From Monocercomonoides exilis (taxonomy: Eukaryota > Preaxostyla > Oxymonadida > Polymastigidae), in contig LSRY02000026.1 in NCBI GenBank assembly GCA_001643675.2, forward strand, positions 1,101,501-1,165,500: a DNA stretch of 64,000 nt. The letters run 5' to 3'. Position 1 is the stretch's first letter; every line of letters starts with the position of its first letter. The position numbers and the translations under genes are program-made. The notes under the pieces are model-generated. The model worked only from the letters and a program-made list of their open reading frames with translations, made no database searches and was not told the origin of the DNA. Positions 34,336 through 45,693 of this stretch are shown here, piece by piece.

Positions 34336-35580
34336 TTAATAGTTGATTGATCCTCCTTCATTTAAAATAACTGTTTGAAGGCGTTTGCACATCGAATGAA
34401 CAAGTTTATTAATAATATCCATTTCAATTTCATTCCAGGCATCCAAAATTGATTGTTTCAGCTCATTCACATCTTTCTTTGGCTTTCCATCTTTGAAAAC
34501 TATCATTGTTAAAATTCTCCACACATTTTCAATGATATTTAAATCTGGAGAATAAGGGGGCCATTCTACGCTGGTTATTGAAAAATCTTTGATAACATTC
34601 TGCACCTTAAAAGATCGATGAATTTGTGAATTATCGTGGATAAATCTCCAATAATTTTTGAATCGCTTGCGTGCATAAGGAATCAACGAAAATTTCAAAA
34701 TACGACAATATTCCTCAGAATTCATTGTTTCACTGACAAGAACGATTGGTGATTTGAAATTAAAACCCACTGCAGCCCATATGGGTAATTCTTTTTGAAA
34801 AGTCGCAAATGTTTAATTTTCAAATAAATCAAAAATTTCATATTTAGCTCAAATTTCTGTTTCCACTCACGAATCTTCTGAAGAATGTGTGAAATAGCAT
34901 TATCCAGAAATAGATTCCATATTAGAGAAGCTTGTTGAATGTTAATAAAAATTTGAGCAAAATATGAAATTATTGATTAATTTGAAAATTAAACATTTGC
35001 GACTTTTCAAAAAGAATAATTCATATATTTATTTTTTCATGTTTTTTCTGACTTTGATGATCGAAAATTTTCTCATTATCTTTTTCAATCCATTCCATTC
35101 TTGTATTATCCGGTCCAAATAAATTGAATTTTTTTTCATCTGCGAAGATCGTAAGTTCCCATAATTCATCATCCCTTAAATGTTTTTCAGAAAATTCGTT
35201 TCTCTTCTCATAAGCATTCTTTGATAGGTAAGGTATGATTTTTCTCTTCGTATGTTTTCTATTTATTAAGCGCAATAGTCGATGAGCAGTGGAATTGCTG
35301 CAATTCACACCAAGATAATCGGTTAGATCTCTGGCTCTTCGAATTTGTATGCATTTTGATTCTTTTTTTAGCTTTCCTCAACAGAGCAGGAGTAAGAATT
35401 AGTGGCCTTCCGAGTTTGCGTCTGACAAGCCGTTTTGATTGTATATGGTTTGTTTTCAAGTACTTTTTTTGCAGTATTGACAGAAATATTCAATAAACGA
35501 GCAATTTCGTTTCTTCCTTTTCCTTGATCGCGCAGTATATGTATTCTCTTTTGAATCGAGCCCTTTGTAATTCTTGTCAT
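34336..35580 (-). pseudogene. Tc1-type DD34E transposase, frameshifted and interrupted
   Basis: The N-terminal HTH reads IHILRDQGKGRNEIARLLNI. A second segment reads GRPLILTPALLRKAKKR. The catalytic core has FADEKKFNLFGPD (first Asp), FIHDNSQIHRSF (second Asp), and WPPYSPDLNIIENVW; the spacing from the second Asp to the Glu of IIEN is 34 residues, as in Tc1-type DD34E enzymes. Two frameshifts lie between 35460 and 35260, and the gene is split between the first and second catalytic blocks by the 228-bp MITE at 34789-35016. Not functional. Confidence 0.8.
34789..35016. mobile_element. 228-bp MITE with about 68-bp TIRs and TAA target duplication
   Basis: The left end TTCTTTTTGAAAAGTCGCAA is repeated inverted at the right end, and the match extends over about 68 bp with four mismatches. 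TAA at 34786-34788 and 35017-35019 flanks it. A TAA/TWA target is typical of PIF/Harbinger-derived MITEs. It contains no ORF. Confidence 0.75.
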
Positions 35581-35729
35581 TTTGTTTTGTTTGTGTATTA
35601 TTTCTTTTTTTGTATTAATACTTTTATCATTCGCAAATTAACCTTTTTTTCCGGATCACATTTTTTTGAAAATTATTCCCTGCAAAATATAAAAATAAAC
35701 GTTTTTTTATATTGATCAAGTCTTTTTTT

Positions 35730-38524
35730 AAAAACAAAAACTGATAAATCTTTTATATCATTTTGTAATTTACTGATCGATATATTTTTGCTTTCGACTT
35801 ATGCATTTGTTGTAAAAAAAATAAAGAAGCATCATCAGGATCACATAATTCTGATGAGCAGTGTAAATCCATTTCTCTTCTCTTCTTTTCCAAAAGCGAT
35901 GTTGAAGAACAATGATCCAAAATAGTTCTAAAGAATTGTTTCGGCTGCACCTGCTGCTTTCCTTTGCATTCACAATTATCAATGCAGTTTGCTCTTTTCC
36001 ATTTCAATAGTATTCCTATTATAAAAAAATAGCCTTCAACCTAATTACCCTTGGTGGAAAACCCGGTAGTTGGTGACTCGAAATAGTCGGATTTTTCAAC
36101 GTTAAAGTCATCTCAATTCTTTTTGAGTATTCTTGTTTTTGTTTTATAAGATTTTTGTGAATGTTAAATTTTATGTTTGTTAATAAAAGTGGGTGATTTA
36201 AATTAGAAAATTATTTTTTATATTTGATCAAAACCATAAAGATGAAAAAAGCATGCAGAAAGCTCAACTACAGCTTAAGAGAAAGGTTTGCAATAAAATG
36301 TTTCAGCGGGCATTTGAAACAATTTATATGTCTTTTAACTTGCAACAATAATTTTAGTGAATATATGCTGCATTCCTTTTTTCGAAGAGTGTACATTTTT
36401 TGTGATAAGCTATTAAAAGAAAGATTGCTGTCTGCTATTTTTTTGTATTATGTTTATTTTATTGTTTTTTGTTGAATGCTATTATTTAAATCTTCGAAAA
36501 CGAAGTTTGAACAGCACAGTTTTACGCACATATTTTTGAAGTTTATTTGTGTTTAACTTGCTCAATGATAAGTGAAACATTGATTTTTTGTTATTTAAAC
36601 AAGCTAGTTGCTGTTGTTTAAATTTTGATATGCATCAATGCATATTCAGTGAGAATTTTGAAATATTTTGTTTATTGAAATTTCTTCAATTCTTTTTATG
36701 CAAAATTAGTTATCTCCTTTTTTTATTATTTTTCTTTAATCTATACTCAATACGTTGTGCGTGTTGTTTTTATTTCTTTAAATTCTTTTTTGTCACAAAT
36801 ATTTTTCTTGAATTATTTTACTTAATTTTTATTTTTTATTATTTTATTATTTTGTGAATTTACCTGCTTGTGTATTTTTTGCAGACATATGTTGAATATT
36901 AAACAAAATTCATATTTATCAATAAATCTCAATAATTTTATTGATGACAATTTTTGTTATTTGAACAAATTGAACAAAAACAACATTTTTCATTTGAAAG
37001 TTAATAAAGATTTAAAACTACAGCATATTTCAATTTGCAACACAAGTGTTCAATAAATAAATAATTTTAAGAGCTTAAAAATTCAAGGGCTTTTTAAAGA
37101 ATGAATACAAAAGGAATAACCTTTTTTTCTATGAGGTGTTTCGAATTCAAGTGTGAACATTGATTCAATAAATATACATACAAACTGCTTGTTGTATTTC
37201 AGAGATTTCAATTTCCACAAATTTTTATAAGTTTGGGTGACGGATTGAAAAATTGATGGAAACGTCAGTTAGCAAAATTTTTTCTCTTCAGTGTTAAATA
37301 ATCATTTGACTCTTGATTTAAAAAACAATTAGACATTATATTCATTTCAATAAATTTATTCAGATGTATTCAATAATGATTTTTGAACTTTATCATTTTT
37401 CTATTTTTAAAAAGATTATAAACCATAATAATAACACTTAATATGGGGGAAAATACAGACTTTCAAGCTTTTTTTGCACAAAGCAAAAAAAAAATTACTT
37501 CGTTCATAACATTATATAACTTAATCAAATTATGAAATAGATTTCATTTTCATATCCGTAAACATGCATTATTGAAATCAAAACACAAAGTTTTCCAACA
37601 TTTCACGAATGTCAAAAAATGGACCAATTTTAATTTCGTTTTTTGTTAACAAAAAATGAATGAATAGTGCATAATTTTTTAATGAGAATGCCTGAAGTGA
37701 AATATTTAATCCCATATGAAAATTGATTAAATTTTTGTTTCACATTCACATTGAATGATCGTTGCTCGGTTTGAATATTGTTGTTAAACCTTATTAATGT
37801 GTGTGCGTTTCTTTCCGAGCAGCAGGTTGCAATTGAAGAAAATAAGTTAAGAATATAACATTTTTATATCCAGGATGAATATCAAATAAGGAAAGCGAAT
37901 TCAGATAGAAGCTTTGTAGAAAAAAGGGATTAGTATGTGAAATTGAAGAATCAATTGCAAAAACACATGAAAAAGGAAGTGATAATGAATTTTTGTTGAG
38001 AAAACCGTTCCTTTTGAAACAAAACATTGAAATAATTCTCAATATAGGTTTGTTTCATGTTTAAAGTTTTTTAGAAGAAATTATTATTATTTTGATTCAT
38101 TCAGTGGCAGAGGAAACCGGAGATTATTTCAGTTTTCGGAAGAAAAGTGCGGAAAGAAAATGACAAATCGAAGAAAGTCAAGATATTTTGAAGATGACAA
38201 TTTTTGGCTTTGGTGTGGATAATTTTTTAAAGATGCATTTTTGTGAGAGAAGCAAATTGAAGCTGAAGAGATGGAACATTGAAGATATCACATGTGTTTC
38301 CAATTTGGAGATGGGATGAAGAATTAGTTCGAGTAAATTGTTCAATAAATTTTGGTTTCTTCCCATCAGAACACATTAGCAAAAGACAGTAGCCTTAAGA
38401 TAAGAATTGCAATGTGTTTCTCAGTTTATGTTTATTGACACTTATCTTCTCAATTTTTTCAATAAATAGTCTTATTCGATCTTTTATTATTATCGTCAAC
38501 TTCTTCTTCAAATACATCAAAACA
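35730..38524. other. Long AT-rich gene desert
   Basis: Very AT-rich sequence with no credible ORF. A GGGTGATT-type terminus facing right sits at 36191. Confidence 0.45.
36191..36235 (+). repeat. GGGTGATT-type terminal motif, solitary
   Basis: GGGTGATTTAAATTAG followed by TTTGATCAAAAC resembles the outer 44 bp of repeat units A and B. No partner end was found to the right. Confidence 0.3.
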
Positions 38525-38557
38525 CAGGTATTTTGATTAATGAGAAAACGTTTCTTG

Positions 38558-38604
38558 CTTCCTTCTCTTATATTTTTGAGAGCGCCACGTTATGGGTCAG
38601 TCAC
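38558..38604 (+). repeat. Left inverted terminal repeat, DIRS copy 1
   Basis: These 47 bp include GAGAGCGCCACGTTATGGG and are the perfect reverse complement of 43083-43129. Confidence 0.95.
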
Positions 38605-38625
38605 GAATGCTGATCAAAAAAAAAC

Positions 38626-39378
38626 ATGTCGACCATCTTCGTGGGAACCAAACTCGCGACCGAACATTGCGCAGCTCCGCTGACTGGTGTCCCTCCGAGT
38701 GCAATTCCTTCAATAGCAGGGAGTTATTCCGCTTCCCAATCAAGCGTTCAGTCGGAGCTTGATGGCCAAATAGATCCAACGCGAAGTGAAGAAGATGAAG
38801 GAGATCCCTCGTTGCATCAAACATTCATCGAAATATTTGGACAGCCGCCTGAGGTTTCACTTAACGATATGCATCTTCCAGAAAATAAAATTAATGAAGC
38901 GCTTTCACTTATGAAAGATGAAGATTTGAGTCCATTTATTCGGAATGCTCCACCACCATTTACAAGATCCAAAGTTTTTTGGAAAGACGCGTTCAATCGT
39001 GCGGGGGAACGGACGGAAACATATCTTTATCCAGCAGTAAAGTTTCTTATCTCAGCATGCACAAATATCAAATCAGAAAACATAACAAAAGATATGATTG
39101 AAGATTCATGTTTGCTTTTAACCCAGTCACTGAAAGAAGCTAGACACGTTAGAATACATGCAAGATATGGATTTTCTGAAGCAGAAAAAATGAAAGACGA
39201 GTTCTCATCATCGCTGTTAACTCAAAGACAAAAAGAAATTTTAGAAGAATCAAAGAAGATATCCACGAAACAAAGATGGGGGTCTGCAAGTATTACAAAT
39301 TTATATACAAGGAAGAAACAAACCAGGGGATTTATAGCGGAACAAAGAATTATCGGTTTTTTCGAGATTGGCCCCTGA
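38626..39378 (+). CDS. ORF1, gag-like protein of DIRS copy 1
   Basis: An uninterrupted ORF of 250 codons. An acidic N-terminal half (PTRSEEDEGDPSLHQ) precedes a helical core (RAGERTETYLYPAVKFLISA, DMIEDSCLLLTQSLKEARH). The end (FFEIGP) overlaps the next frame by 11 bases. Position and layout match the nucleocapsid-like ORF1 of DIRS elements; there is no zinc knuckle. Function inferred from context. Confidence 0.6.
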   Translation: MSTIFVGTKLATEHCAAPLTGVPPSAIPSIAGSYSASQSSVQSELDGQIDPTRSEEDEGDPSLHQTFIEIFGQPPEVSLNDMHLPENKINEALSLMKDEDLSPFIRNAPPPFTRSKVFWKDAFNRAGERTETYLYPAVKFLISACTNIKSENITKDMIEDSCLLLTQSLKEARHVRIHARYGFSEAEKMKDEFSSSLLTQRQKEILEESKKISTKQRWGSASITNLYTRKKQTRGFIAEQRIIGFFEIGP

Positions 39379-41400
39379 CGCCCAGCACAAAACGATCATT
39401 CATCACAAGCAGCGCTCCAAGAAATTACTCAAGAGGGAGTTCCAGGGACAAAGCAAAGTCTCAATAGAACACAACCTCACAATTGGTGGAAGAACAGCGT
39501 TATTTTCCGATGCATGGAATATGGTGGGAGGAGAAAAGATGATCAAAAGAGGAGTTGTTCCGGTTTGGAGGAGCGCCAAAGCTCGCAAGACCCTTATCAA
39601 CTCTCAGTTAAATTTCCGGAGACCGAAGCAATCACAGGAAGCAAGGGAAGCCTTGGCGGAGTTAATCAAAGTTCAAGTGAAAACTGGAATTCTCAGGTAA
39701 ACCACCAAAAACCAAGTGAGATTTGTCAATCCAATATTTGCAGTCAGGAAAAGGAATGGGAGCTGGAGACAGATTGTGGATTGCAGGAAGTTGAACAATG
39801 TGAGAAAAACAATACACTTCAAACAAGAGGATCATCGATCTGTGGAAAGAATTATAAAGAATGGGGATTTCGCAGTCACACTGGATTTAAGCCAAGCTTA
39901 CTACCTCATCAAGGTCTCAGAGGATTTCACTCCTTTTCGAAGCTTCGAGTTCAACAAAGACTTTTATTGCTTCACCAGTATGCCTTTCGGTTTCAAGGAC
40001 TCTCCAAGAAAATTCACAAAAGTTATGAGAAAGGTCATTTCGTTCATTCGGGAAAGATGGAAGGTGAAAGCTGTCGCATATTTAGACGACATTGCCTTGC
40101 TCCATCAAGACAAGCAAAAACTGAAGAGAATCGCAAAAGCAGTTATAAGTTTATTTCAGAAACTGGGACTTATTGTTAATCTGGAAAAGAGCCACATGAA
40201 AACATCAAATTATTTTTCATTTTTTTGATATTCATGTGACACTTCCAACTTCACTGTAACTTTGGAGAAAGACAGAAAAAAAGAACTCTTCGTTGAGTGC
40301 AGCAGATGGAGGCGCCGAGCACTGAAATGCAAGCAAACAAGAGTGAGAGATTTCGCTTTGTTCATTGGAAAGCTAAGTGTAACTCGCTTCGTCTTCAAGA
40401 AAGCTTCACTCCTTTTTCCATCGATGTACATGCTGCTGAACAGAATGGTCAAAAAAGTGGGGTGGAAAGGAAGGATGAGAATCAACCCATCAATCCTTCC
40501 GAGCATTCAAAAATGGATATCGAGACTGAATGCGAACAAACCGAGACAGCTTTGCCCAATATTCCAACCACAAGCAACCTTGACGACAGATGCATCAGAG
40601 AGAGCTATGGGAGCGGTTCTTCAAATGAACAACAAAAAATACGATTTCCATCAATCGCTTCCAGGGAAATTGAGATGCCAGAGCTCGAATTTCAGGGAAT
40701 AATATGCAATCAATCGAGCACTCAACCATTTCAGATACCTTCTTCAGGTGAACAAAGTTTGCAGATTGCTAATCAGATCAGACAATACAACAGCGGTTTT
40801 CAATGTCGATCTATGGAATGCAGAATTAAATCTCAGGAAGTTGCTAATGAAAATATATTCATTTGTTCAGAACAGTCACATTCAGACAAAAGTCCAGCAC
40901 TTTCCAGGGATGATGAATGTCAGAGCGGATGCTCTATCCAATCTAGAAGGAGGAGGAGATTATTCCATAAAAGAAGAAGAGTTAAACGTAATCACGGAAA
41001 TCCTCAATCTCAAAATAACTATGGATGCGTTGTCAACGAATGAGAACACGAAAGCGGACCGATGGTGCAATCCAGGAAGAACATTAAACGAAGATTGACT
41101 CCAGCAATCATGGCAAGGAGGCGTTATTGTAGCCCATCCACCGATTCCACTAATAGTCCCAACGATAGTGAAATCAATAGAGGAAAATGCACATGTTCTT
41201 CTTCTGATGCCAGATTGGAGAGGGCAGATATGGGAACCATTGATAAAAGTGTCGAGACACTTCGAATGGAGATGGAAGGAATAGAACCAGGTTTTGCAGA
41301 AAGGAAGATGGATGAAACCGATGGAAGCAAGTCGACCTCCAGGCAGAATGAGAATAGTCCTTATCAATCCTTCGAATCGCAAGGAGAAAAATGGTTTCGG
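39368..41400 (+). pseudogene. Reverse transcriptase-RNase H polyprotein of DIRS copy 1
   Basis: One frame (offset 2) carries nearly everything: LFSDAWNMVGGEKMIKRGVV, RFVNPIFAVRKRNGSWRQIV, FAVTLDLSQAYYLIKV, SMPFGFKDSPRKFTKV, and the intact catalytic YLDDIALLHQ. RNase H follows: TTDASERAMGAVLQM, IRSDNTTAVFN, and HFPGMMNVRADALSNL. Then comes the conserved DIRS block VAHPPIPLIVPTIVK and LLLMPDWRGQIWEPL. The frame is broken by TAA at 39698-39700, a frameshift near 40226, TAA at 40700-40702, TGA at 41096-41098, and a later TAG. Because TGA as well as TAA and TAG occur, decay explains this better than a recoded genetic code. Confidence 0.8.
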
Positions 41401-42678
41401 AAAATGCTTGTTTCAAAGATATTTTCCGAGAGGGTGATCTACGAATGCAGAAATAGCGTTGCCGAAAACACATGGAAAGAATATTCATATTGTGATGTGC
41501 GTTTCAGTGAAATATGAGAAGATAATAGAAACGGAGATCCACAGGAAGCTTGGAGCGAGTGGGTCCAAAAATGAACAGTAATTTTCAAAAGATTAAAAGA
41601 AAAAGGGATGAAGGCTTCGACGGAAAAATAAACATGTAAAGCATTATCGCTCATCTTAGAATTTCTGTTCAATAGAGGCCTGAGAGAATCTGCACTTATG
41701 CAAAGGATATTAAAATCATTCCGAAGATCAGAAAACAAGAAAAAAAGAGACAAACCAGAGATCTGGAACCCCCAACTCCTGCTGCAGAAGATAACATCAT
41801 TAGGTGAGAACAGGAACCTTGACTTTCATGAATTGACACAAAAGGCTATATGAACATGTGTGTTGTTCTCCGCTTGTCGATTTACGGAGTTGGAAAGGAT
41901 AAACCTGCAGATTTCAACAATTGGAGACGATTCAATAAAACTCGATTCATCATTAAAAACATCAGCAGAACGTCCAAATATTATCATCCCGTTCATAAAA
42001 GAACAGCCGCTTGCGTTTCCAGCAGCTTCCGTAAAGGAACTTTGGAACAGAATCAAAGAATCTCAGCCAAATGCAACTTCACTATTCATAGATGAGAAAA
42101 CTCATCTAACACTTTCTGCAAGAAGGATTCGTAATTATTTGGCTGAAATGCTGCAGGATGCTGGGATTCCAAAGTGTTTCGGGCCTTACTCATTGAAGCA
42201 CGCGTTTATCACTGTGCTAACGATGGCAGGAATTCCCTTAGCCCAAATTGCTAAGTTTGCCAGACTCTCTCCTAGAAGCAACACTATCACAAAGCATTAC
42301 GTCCAATCAGATGTGTCAAGAAAGCTGGCCCACGTGATAGCAAGAAGCAATTCAACTATTCTTTCACCTGAAGAAAGTGGGCATGAGTCAGAATCCGATT
42401 CAGATTCTGAGGCGGAATCCGATTCCGAAACAAATTCCAGTTCAAAATCCGAGGAACAAACACCAACAAAGAAAATATGCGAAAGCGGAGATCAAAAACA
42501 ACAAGCAATACTTGCATACCCAGATAAAGTTGAGGAAACAGAGGACACCGAAGAAAACAATGCTGCACAGACAGTTATCAGCGAGGCTAAGATTGAATTC
42601 ATTATCCGAACAAGATCTCAAAGAAGAAAAGAATTAGAAAAGAAACAACACGAAGAAAAGGATACAAGTTCAAGCTGA
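41401..42678 (+). pseudogene. Tyrosine recombinase of DIRS copy 1
   Basis: The N-terminal core-binding part (VAENTWKEYSYCD, IWNPQLLLQKITSLGENRNL) is interrupted by several stops up to about 41850. The catalytic part from 41860 is open: FSACRFTELERINLQI with the box-I Arg, GPYSLKHAFITVLTMAGIP with box II reading LKH instead of the usual LRH, and ITKHYVQSD with a candidate nucleophilic Tyr. A Ser/Glu/Asp-rich tail ends at 42678. Likely inactive as a whole. Confidence 0.7.
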
Positions 42679-42708
42679 TTAACATTATCAAACCTTCCCA
42701 ATTATCTG

Positions 42709-42815
42709 CGCTCTCAAAAATATAAGAGAAGGAAGTGAAATAAATATTTTCTCTGTAATCAAAACGCTTGTGTTTTGATTGAAAGAGAAAATGGTTATTT
42801 CACTTCCTTCTCTTA
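42709..42815 (+). repeat. Internal complementary region of DIRS copy 1
   Basis: 42709-42744 matches the inner side of the right terminus (CTCTCAAAAATATAAGAGAA) and is complementary to the left terminus. 42790-42815 (GGTTATTTCACTTCCTTCTC) is complementary to the right terminus. The centre, with CAAAACGCTTGTGTTTTG, reproduces the two outer ends joined. Confidence 0.85.
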
Positions 42816-43082
42816 CTCCCTCCACAACTTAGACATCCCATCCCCTTATAAATTCGTCATTGCTGAATAACAATGTGGGAAAAAATTTAACACTTATAAT
42901 TCCTTCTCTTTGCAGTTTATATTTTAAAACATTTAATTTAATTAAATTGTATCTTTCTTGTTTCAAACATGTGTTTTCACTGCATTTGTAATAATTTTCA
43001 ATTTGCCAAGTTACAATTCTTTATATTTTCCCATTTGCACCTTTGTTCACCATTTCATTAAGTACCATTTTAATCAGCTGGG

Positions 43083-43129
43083 TGACTGACCCATAACGTG
43101 GCGCTCTCAAAAATATAAGAGAAGGAAGT
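43083..43129 (+). repeat. Right inverted terminal repeat, DIRS copy 1
   Basis: Perfect 47-bp reverse complement of 38558-38604. Confidence 0.95.
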
Positions 43130-43160
43130 GAAATAACCATTTTCTCTTTTAATCATACAC

Positions 43161-43686
43161 ATTACACATTATTTCTTCTTTTTCTTCATTCACTTCATCT
43201 GATTGAATTTCTTCACATTCTGCATCTTCATCAGAGATTAAGAGAGAAATGAAAAAGAAACAGATGAATTAAACAGCCGAAGAAAAAAATAACAAATAAA
43301 AATTAGAAGAGGAAAGAAGAGGAGAAAGATAAAGAAAATAAAGATCTTTTAAGGAAGGATTCGGAAAGGATATGAAATTGAGAAAATGAAAGAGGACTTT
43401 TTGAATGAAAGGAAGAAGATATTTGGATACGAAATTTGAGTTGAAAGTGAAATTTGAGAAACGATAAAAGGAAACAACAGAGAAAAGAAGAAAGAAAGAT
43501 TATTGAATAATTTGAAAGATAGATTGATAAAACAATAAATGAAATAATATTTATTCGTAAATATACTTTTAAAGTGGATTATTTTCCTTTCTACTAAATC
43601 AACAATTTTCAATGCTTCATTTTCAATTTGTAAATGAAAGTTTTTAATGTCTTTAAAGGATTTCTTTTGGAATAATACAATAACAT
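43161..43686. other. Intergenic spacer
   Basis: Purine-rich plus-strand sequence with no credible gene lies between the DIRS element and repeat unit B. Confidence 0.4.
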
Positions 43687-45210
43687 GGGTGATTTTTTTG
43701 ATATCATAAAAAATTCCGACGTTTGATCATAAAAAAATTTTATTAAGGGTGGTGTTGAATCGAAAATATTTTTGAAAAATAATGCGAAAATATTGTTTCA
43801 TTTATTATTATAATTAATTATTTGTTGATTTTTTATGTTACCAATTGTTTTTATTTCATATTTTGAAAAAAATATTATAAATAATTCAAAAAATATCAAA
43901 ACTTAAAAAAACCAAAGCTTTCTGGAAAAATGAACATGATAACAATAATTGCGAAAAAATAGTGAAGAAATTTTAATTCGCAAAAATTTGTTATATAATG
44001 TGATTGAAATTGAAAAAAAATAAGATTGGTTGAAATCGATAAATATTAATAGAAATCATCAATTTTTGACAATTAATAATTTTCATAGTTGATTCACCCA
44101 CGTTCGCTTCTCTTTCAATTGTTTTGTAATCATCCTCTTTTGAAAAATGCAAAATTATTGTTTCTTGTCAATTTCACGCTTATCATCCAGAAACTCCTTT
44201 TTCCAAGAATTAGATATTCAATTTCCATCCCCATCTCTCAACCATGTGCACTTTCCATATGAATTCAATTTTTCAATCGGATGGTCGGCCTAAGCAATGA
44301 GCTATTCTGCTTTCATTCGTTTTTATTCATTTCGACCTCCTGCCCTGAAAATGAAACACAAAAACAGTCAACATGTTAATGTTCATATATAGAAAAATAA
44401 ATAAAGACCAAACTGCCCTTCAACTGTTTTTTGCCAAACACACTCATTTCCACAACAATCATCATTCAAAAATTCAATCTCTTCATTTCAGCCTCAGAAT
44501 GGTCAAATTGCAGCATGGAATGCATCTCCACAAAATATATCGTGTATCTCACTGGAGTGTCTTCTCAGCCCGTACACATTGTGGTGGATGCCCAGAGGTG
44601 TTTTTTCTTTTCAACTATGATCATCTCCTTTAATAATATTCTCAACCATCCAAAGAAGTATTTGATGTTTATCTCATCAACACCAGGTACAGGAGGGATA
44701 TGGGGCAGAGAAGAGATGGAAGAGGATTATTAGTGGCAGGGAGTGGATGTTGAGTATTTTATGAAATGATAATCTTTCGAGAGGAGTTTTTGAATGGAAG
44801 ATAATCTGTGACAAAGGGATGGGGAAGGAACAGGCGGAGACGTGGAGAAGAAAATGTAGTAAATATATAGAGAAGTGGCTGGAGATGATGAGGAAAGTGA
44901 TTATTGTTGATTGGAGAAATGGATTTTGAAGAGAAGGAAAAGAGGGCAAAAGCTGGAAAGAAGAAGGAATATTCTGAAATGTTCAAATGGAAGAGTGAGA
45001 TTTTTGTGAGGAAAAGATTTTGTAGAAGAGAATGGGAGATGAAGAAAACGAATGTGTTCATATCTTCAGAGAATTTTGAGAACCAAACGGAAAGTGGAAA
45101 TGGAAAAGAAAGGTCATAAAGAAATATCTTCATATTTTTGTTTATAAGTGAAGGGCAGAACAATTGCAAAAAGAAAGTCTATGAACTGAGAAAGTCATTT
45201 TTCATCATTC
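43687..45210 (+). repeat. Repeat unit B (inverted partner of 2240-3774)
   Basis: Starts GGGTGATTTTTTTGATATC and aligns with the minus strand of 2240-3774. The best conserved core, about 44500-44830, can encode IISFNNILNHPKKYL followed by FISSTPGTGGIWGR; of three nucleotide changes in this ORF between copies, one is silent. The segment after the core reads as a lysine/glutamate-rich helix in this copy (EEKEKRAKAGKKKEYSEMF). No partner GGGTGATT end is found at the far side. Confidence 0.6.
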
Positions 45211-45334
45211 AATTTCCTTCAGCCTTCAACAAATATTTCGACAAAGATTGTTTTCTCTTTGTCAAGTCAACTCATTGAATTCGATGTTTGGTTCAATCAC
45301 GACTTCAAACAAATTATTTTCAACTTCATAAATA

Positions 45335-45574
45335 TCATTCGACTGAATTCACATTTTTCAATTGCTTCTTCTTCTTCTTTGCCTTCTTCACATTCATCTT
45401 TGTAGATCCTCTCACCTTCTGCTGGGCCAGAGAATCGAACCAATTACAGATTATCTCGTCTTTCTTCTGCAGCTCATGCAAGTTATTGGAATATGAGAGT
45501 CCGTTTCTATGACACTCACGAATCATTTTTAGGAGAGCTATTCGGATAACAACATTCGTTTTCTGAGCCATCAA
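45335..45574 (-). CDS. Small ORF, unknown
   Basis: 79 codons beginning MMAQKTNVVIRIALLKMIRE, with CNWFDSLAQQKVRGST and a lysine-rich end. The composition is balanced and coding-like, but there is no family, intron evidence or paralogue to support it. Confidence 0.3.
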   Translation of the reverse strand: MMAQKTNVVIRIALLKMIRECHRNGLSYSNNLHELQKKDEIICNWFDSLAQQKVRGSTKMNVKKAKKKKKQLKNVNSVE

Positions 45575-45693
45575 TTGGAGTTATTGCATGTGTGATGAGA
45601 TATATTTATTTGTCAAAAAGTTTTTAAGGAATTCCATTTTGACTATTATTTTGTGTTTGTGTGTGCGCTTGCTGTTTGTACTGTTGTGACCAG

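Larger units (their letters stand above)
34214..35725 (-). mobile_element. Tc1/mariner-type element with long imperfect TIRs
   Basis: The terminal regions (about 34214-34310 and 35640-35725) align as inverted repeats: CAAAAATATGTGATCTG left against CAAAAAAATGTGATCCGG on the right (minus strand), with flanking GCAG and AAAAACG boxes also shared. It encloses a broken DD34E transposase and an inserted MITE. A TA target duplication could not be fixed because the outer ends are AT-rich. Confidence 0.65.
38525..43160 (+). mobile_element. DIRS-type retroelement copy 1, with inverted terminal repeats and internal complementary region
   Basis: The element is about 4.6 kb. The left terminal segment 38558-38604 is the exact reverse complement of 43083-43129 (47 bp). 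An internal complementary region at 42709-42815 carries sequences complementary to both outer ends and a fused end junction (about 42756-42780), the hallmark of DIRS1-type elements that replicate through a circular intermediate. Gag-like ORF1, RT/RNase H and a tyrosine recombinase follow in order. There is no DDE integrase. Coding defects make it non-autonomous now, but the perfect termini suggest recent activity or constraint. Confidence 0.85.

Noticed and set aside
37238-37262. GGGTGACGG as another GGGTGATT terminus
   Set aside because: The similarity stops after six bases.
39368-41100. In-frame TAA/TAG in the DIRS RT might mean Gln recoding, as known in some oxymonads
   Set aside because: The same frame also has a TGA and a frameshift, and the intact genes here (hAT, pseudokinase, family copy 2) have no internal TAA/TAG in their exons.
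44086-44098. ATTCACCC near 44098 as the right TIR of a 410-bp MITE starting at 43687
   Set aside because: Homology with repeat unit A continues past this point, and the flanks ACAT/ACGT do not match; the similarity is limited to six bases.
45420-45500. Possible minus-strand tRNA (GGTTCGATTC box)
   Set aside because: The flanking bases do not form a T-arm stem and no acceptor or anticodon stem could be drawn.
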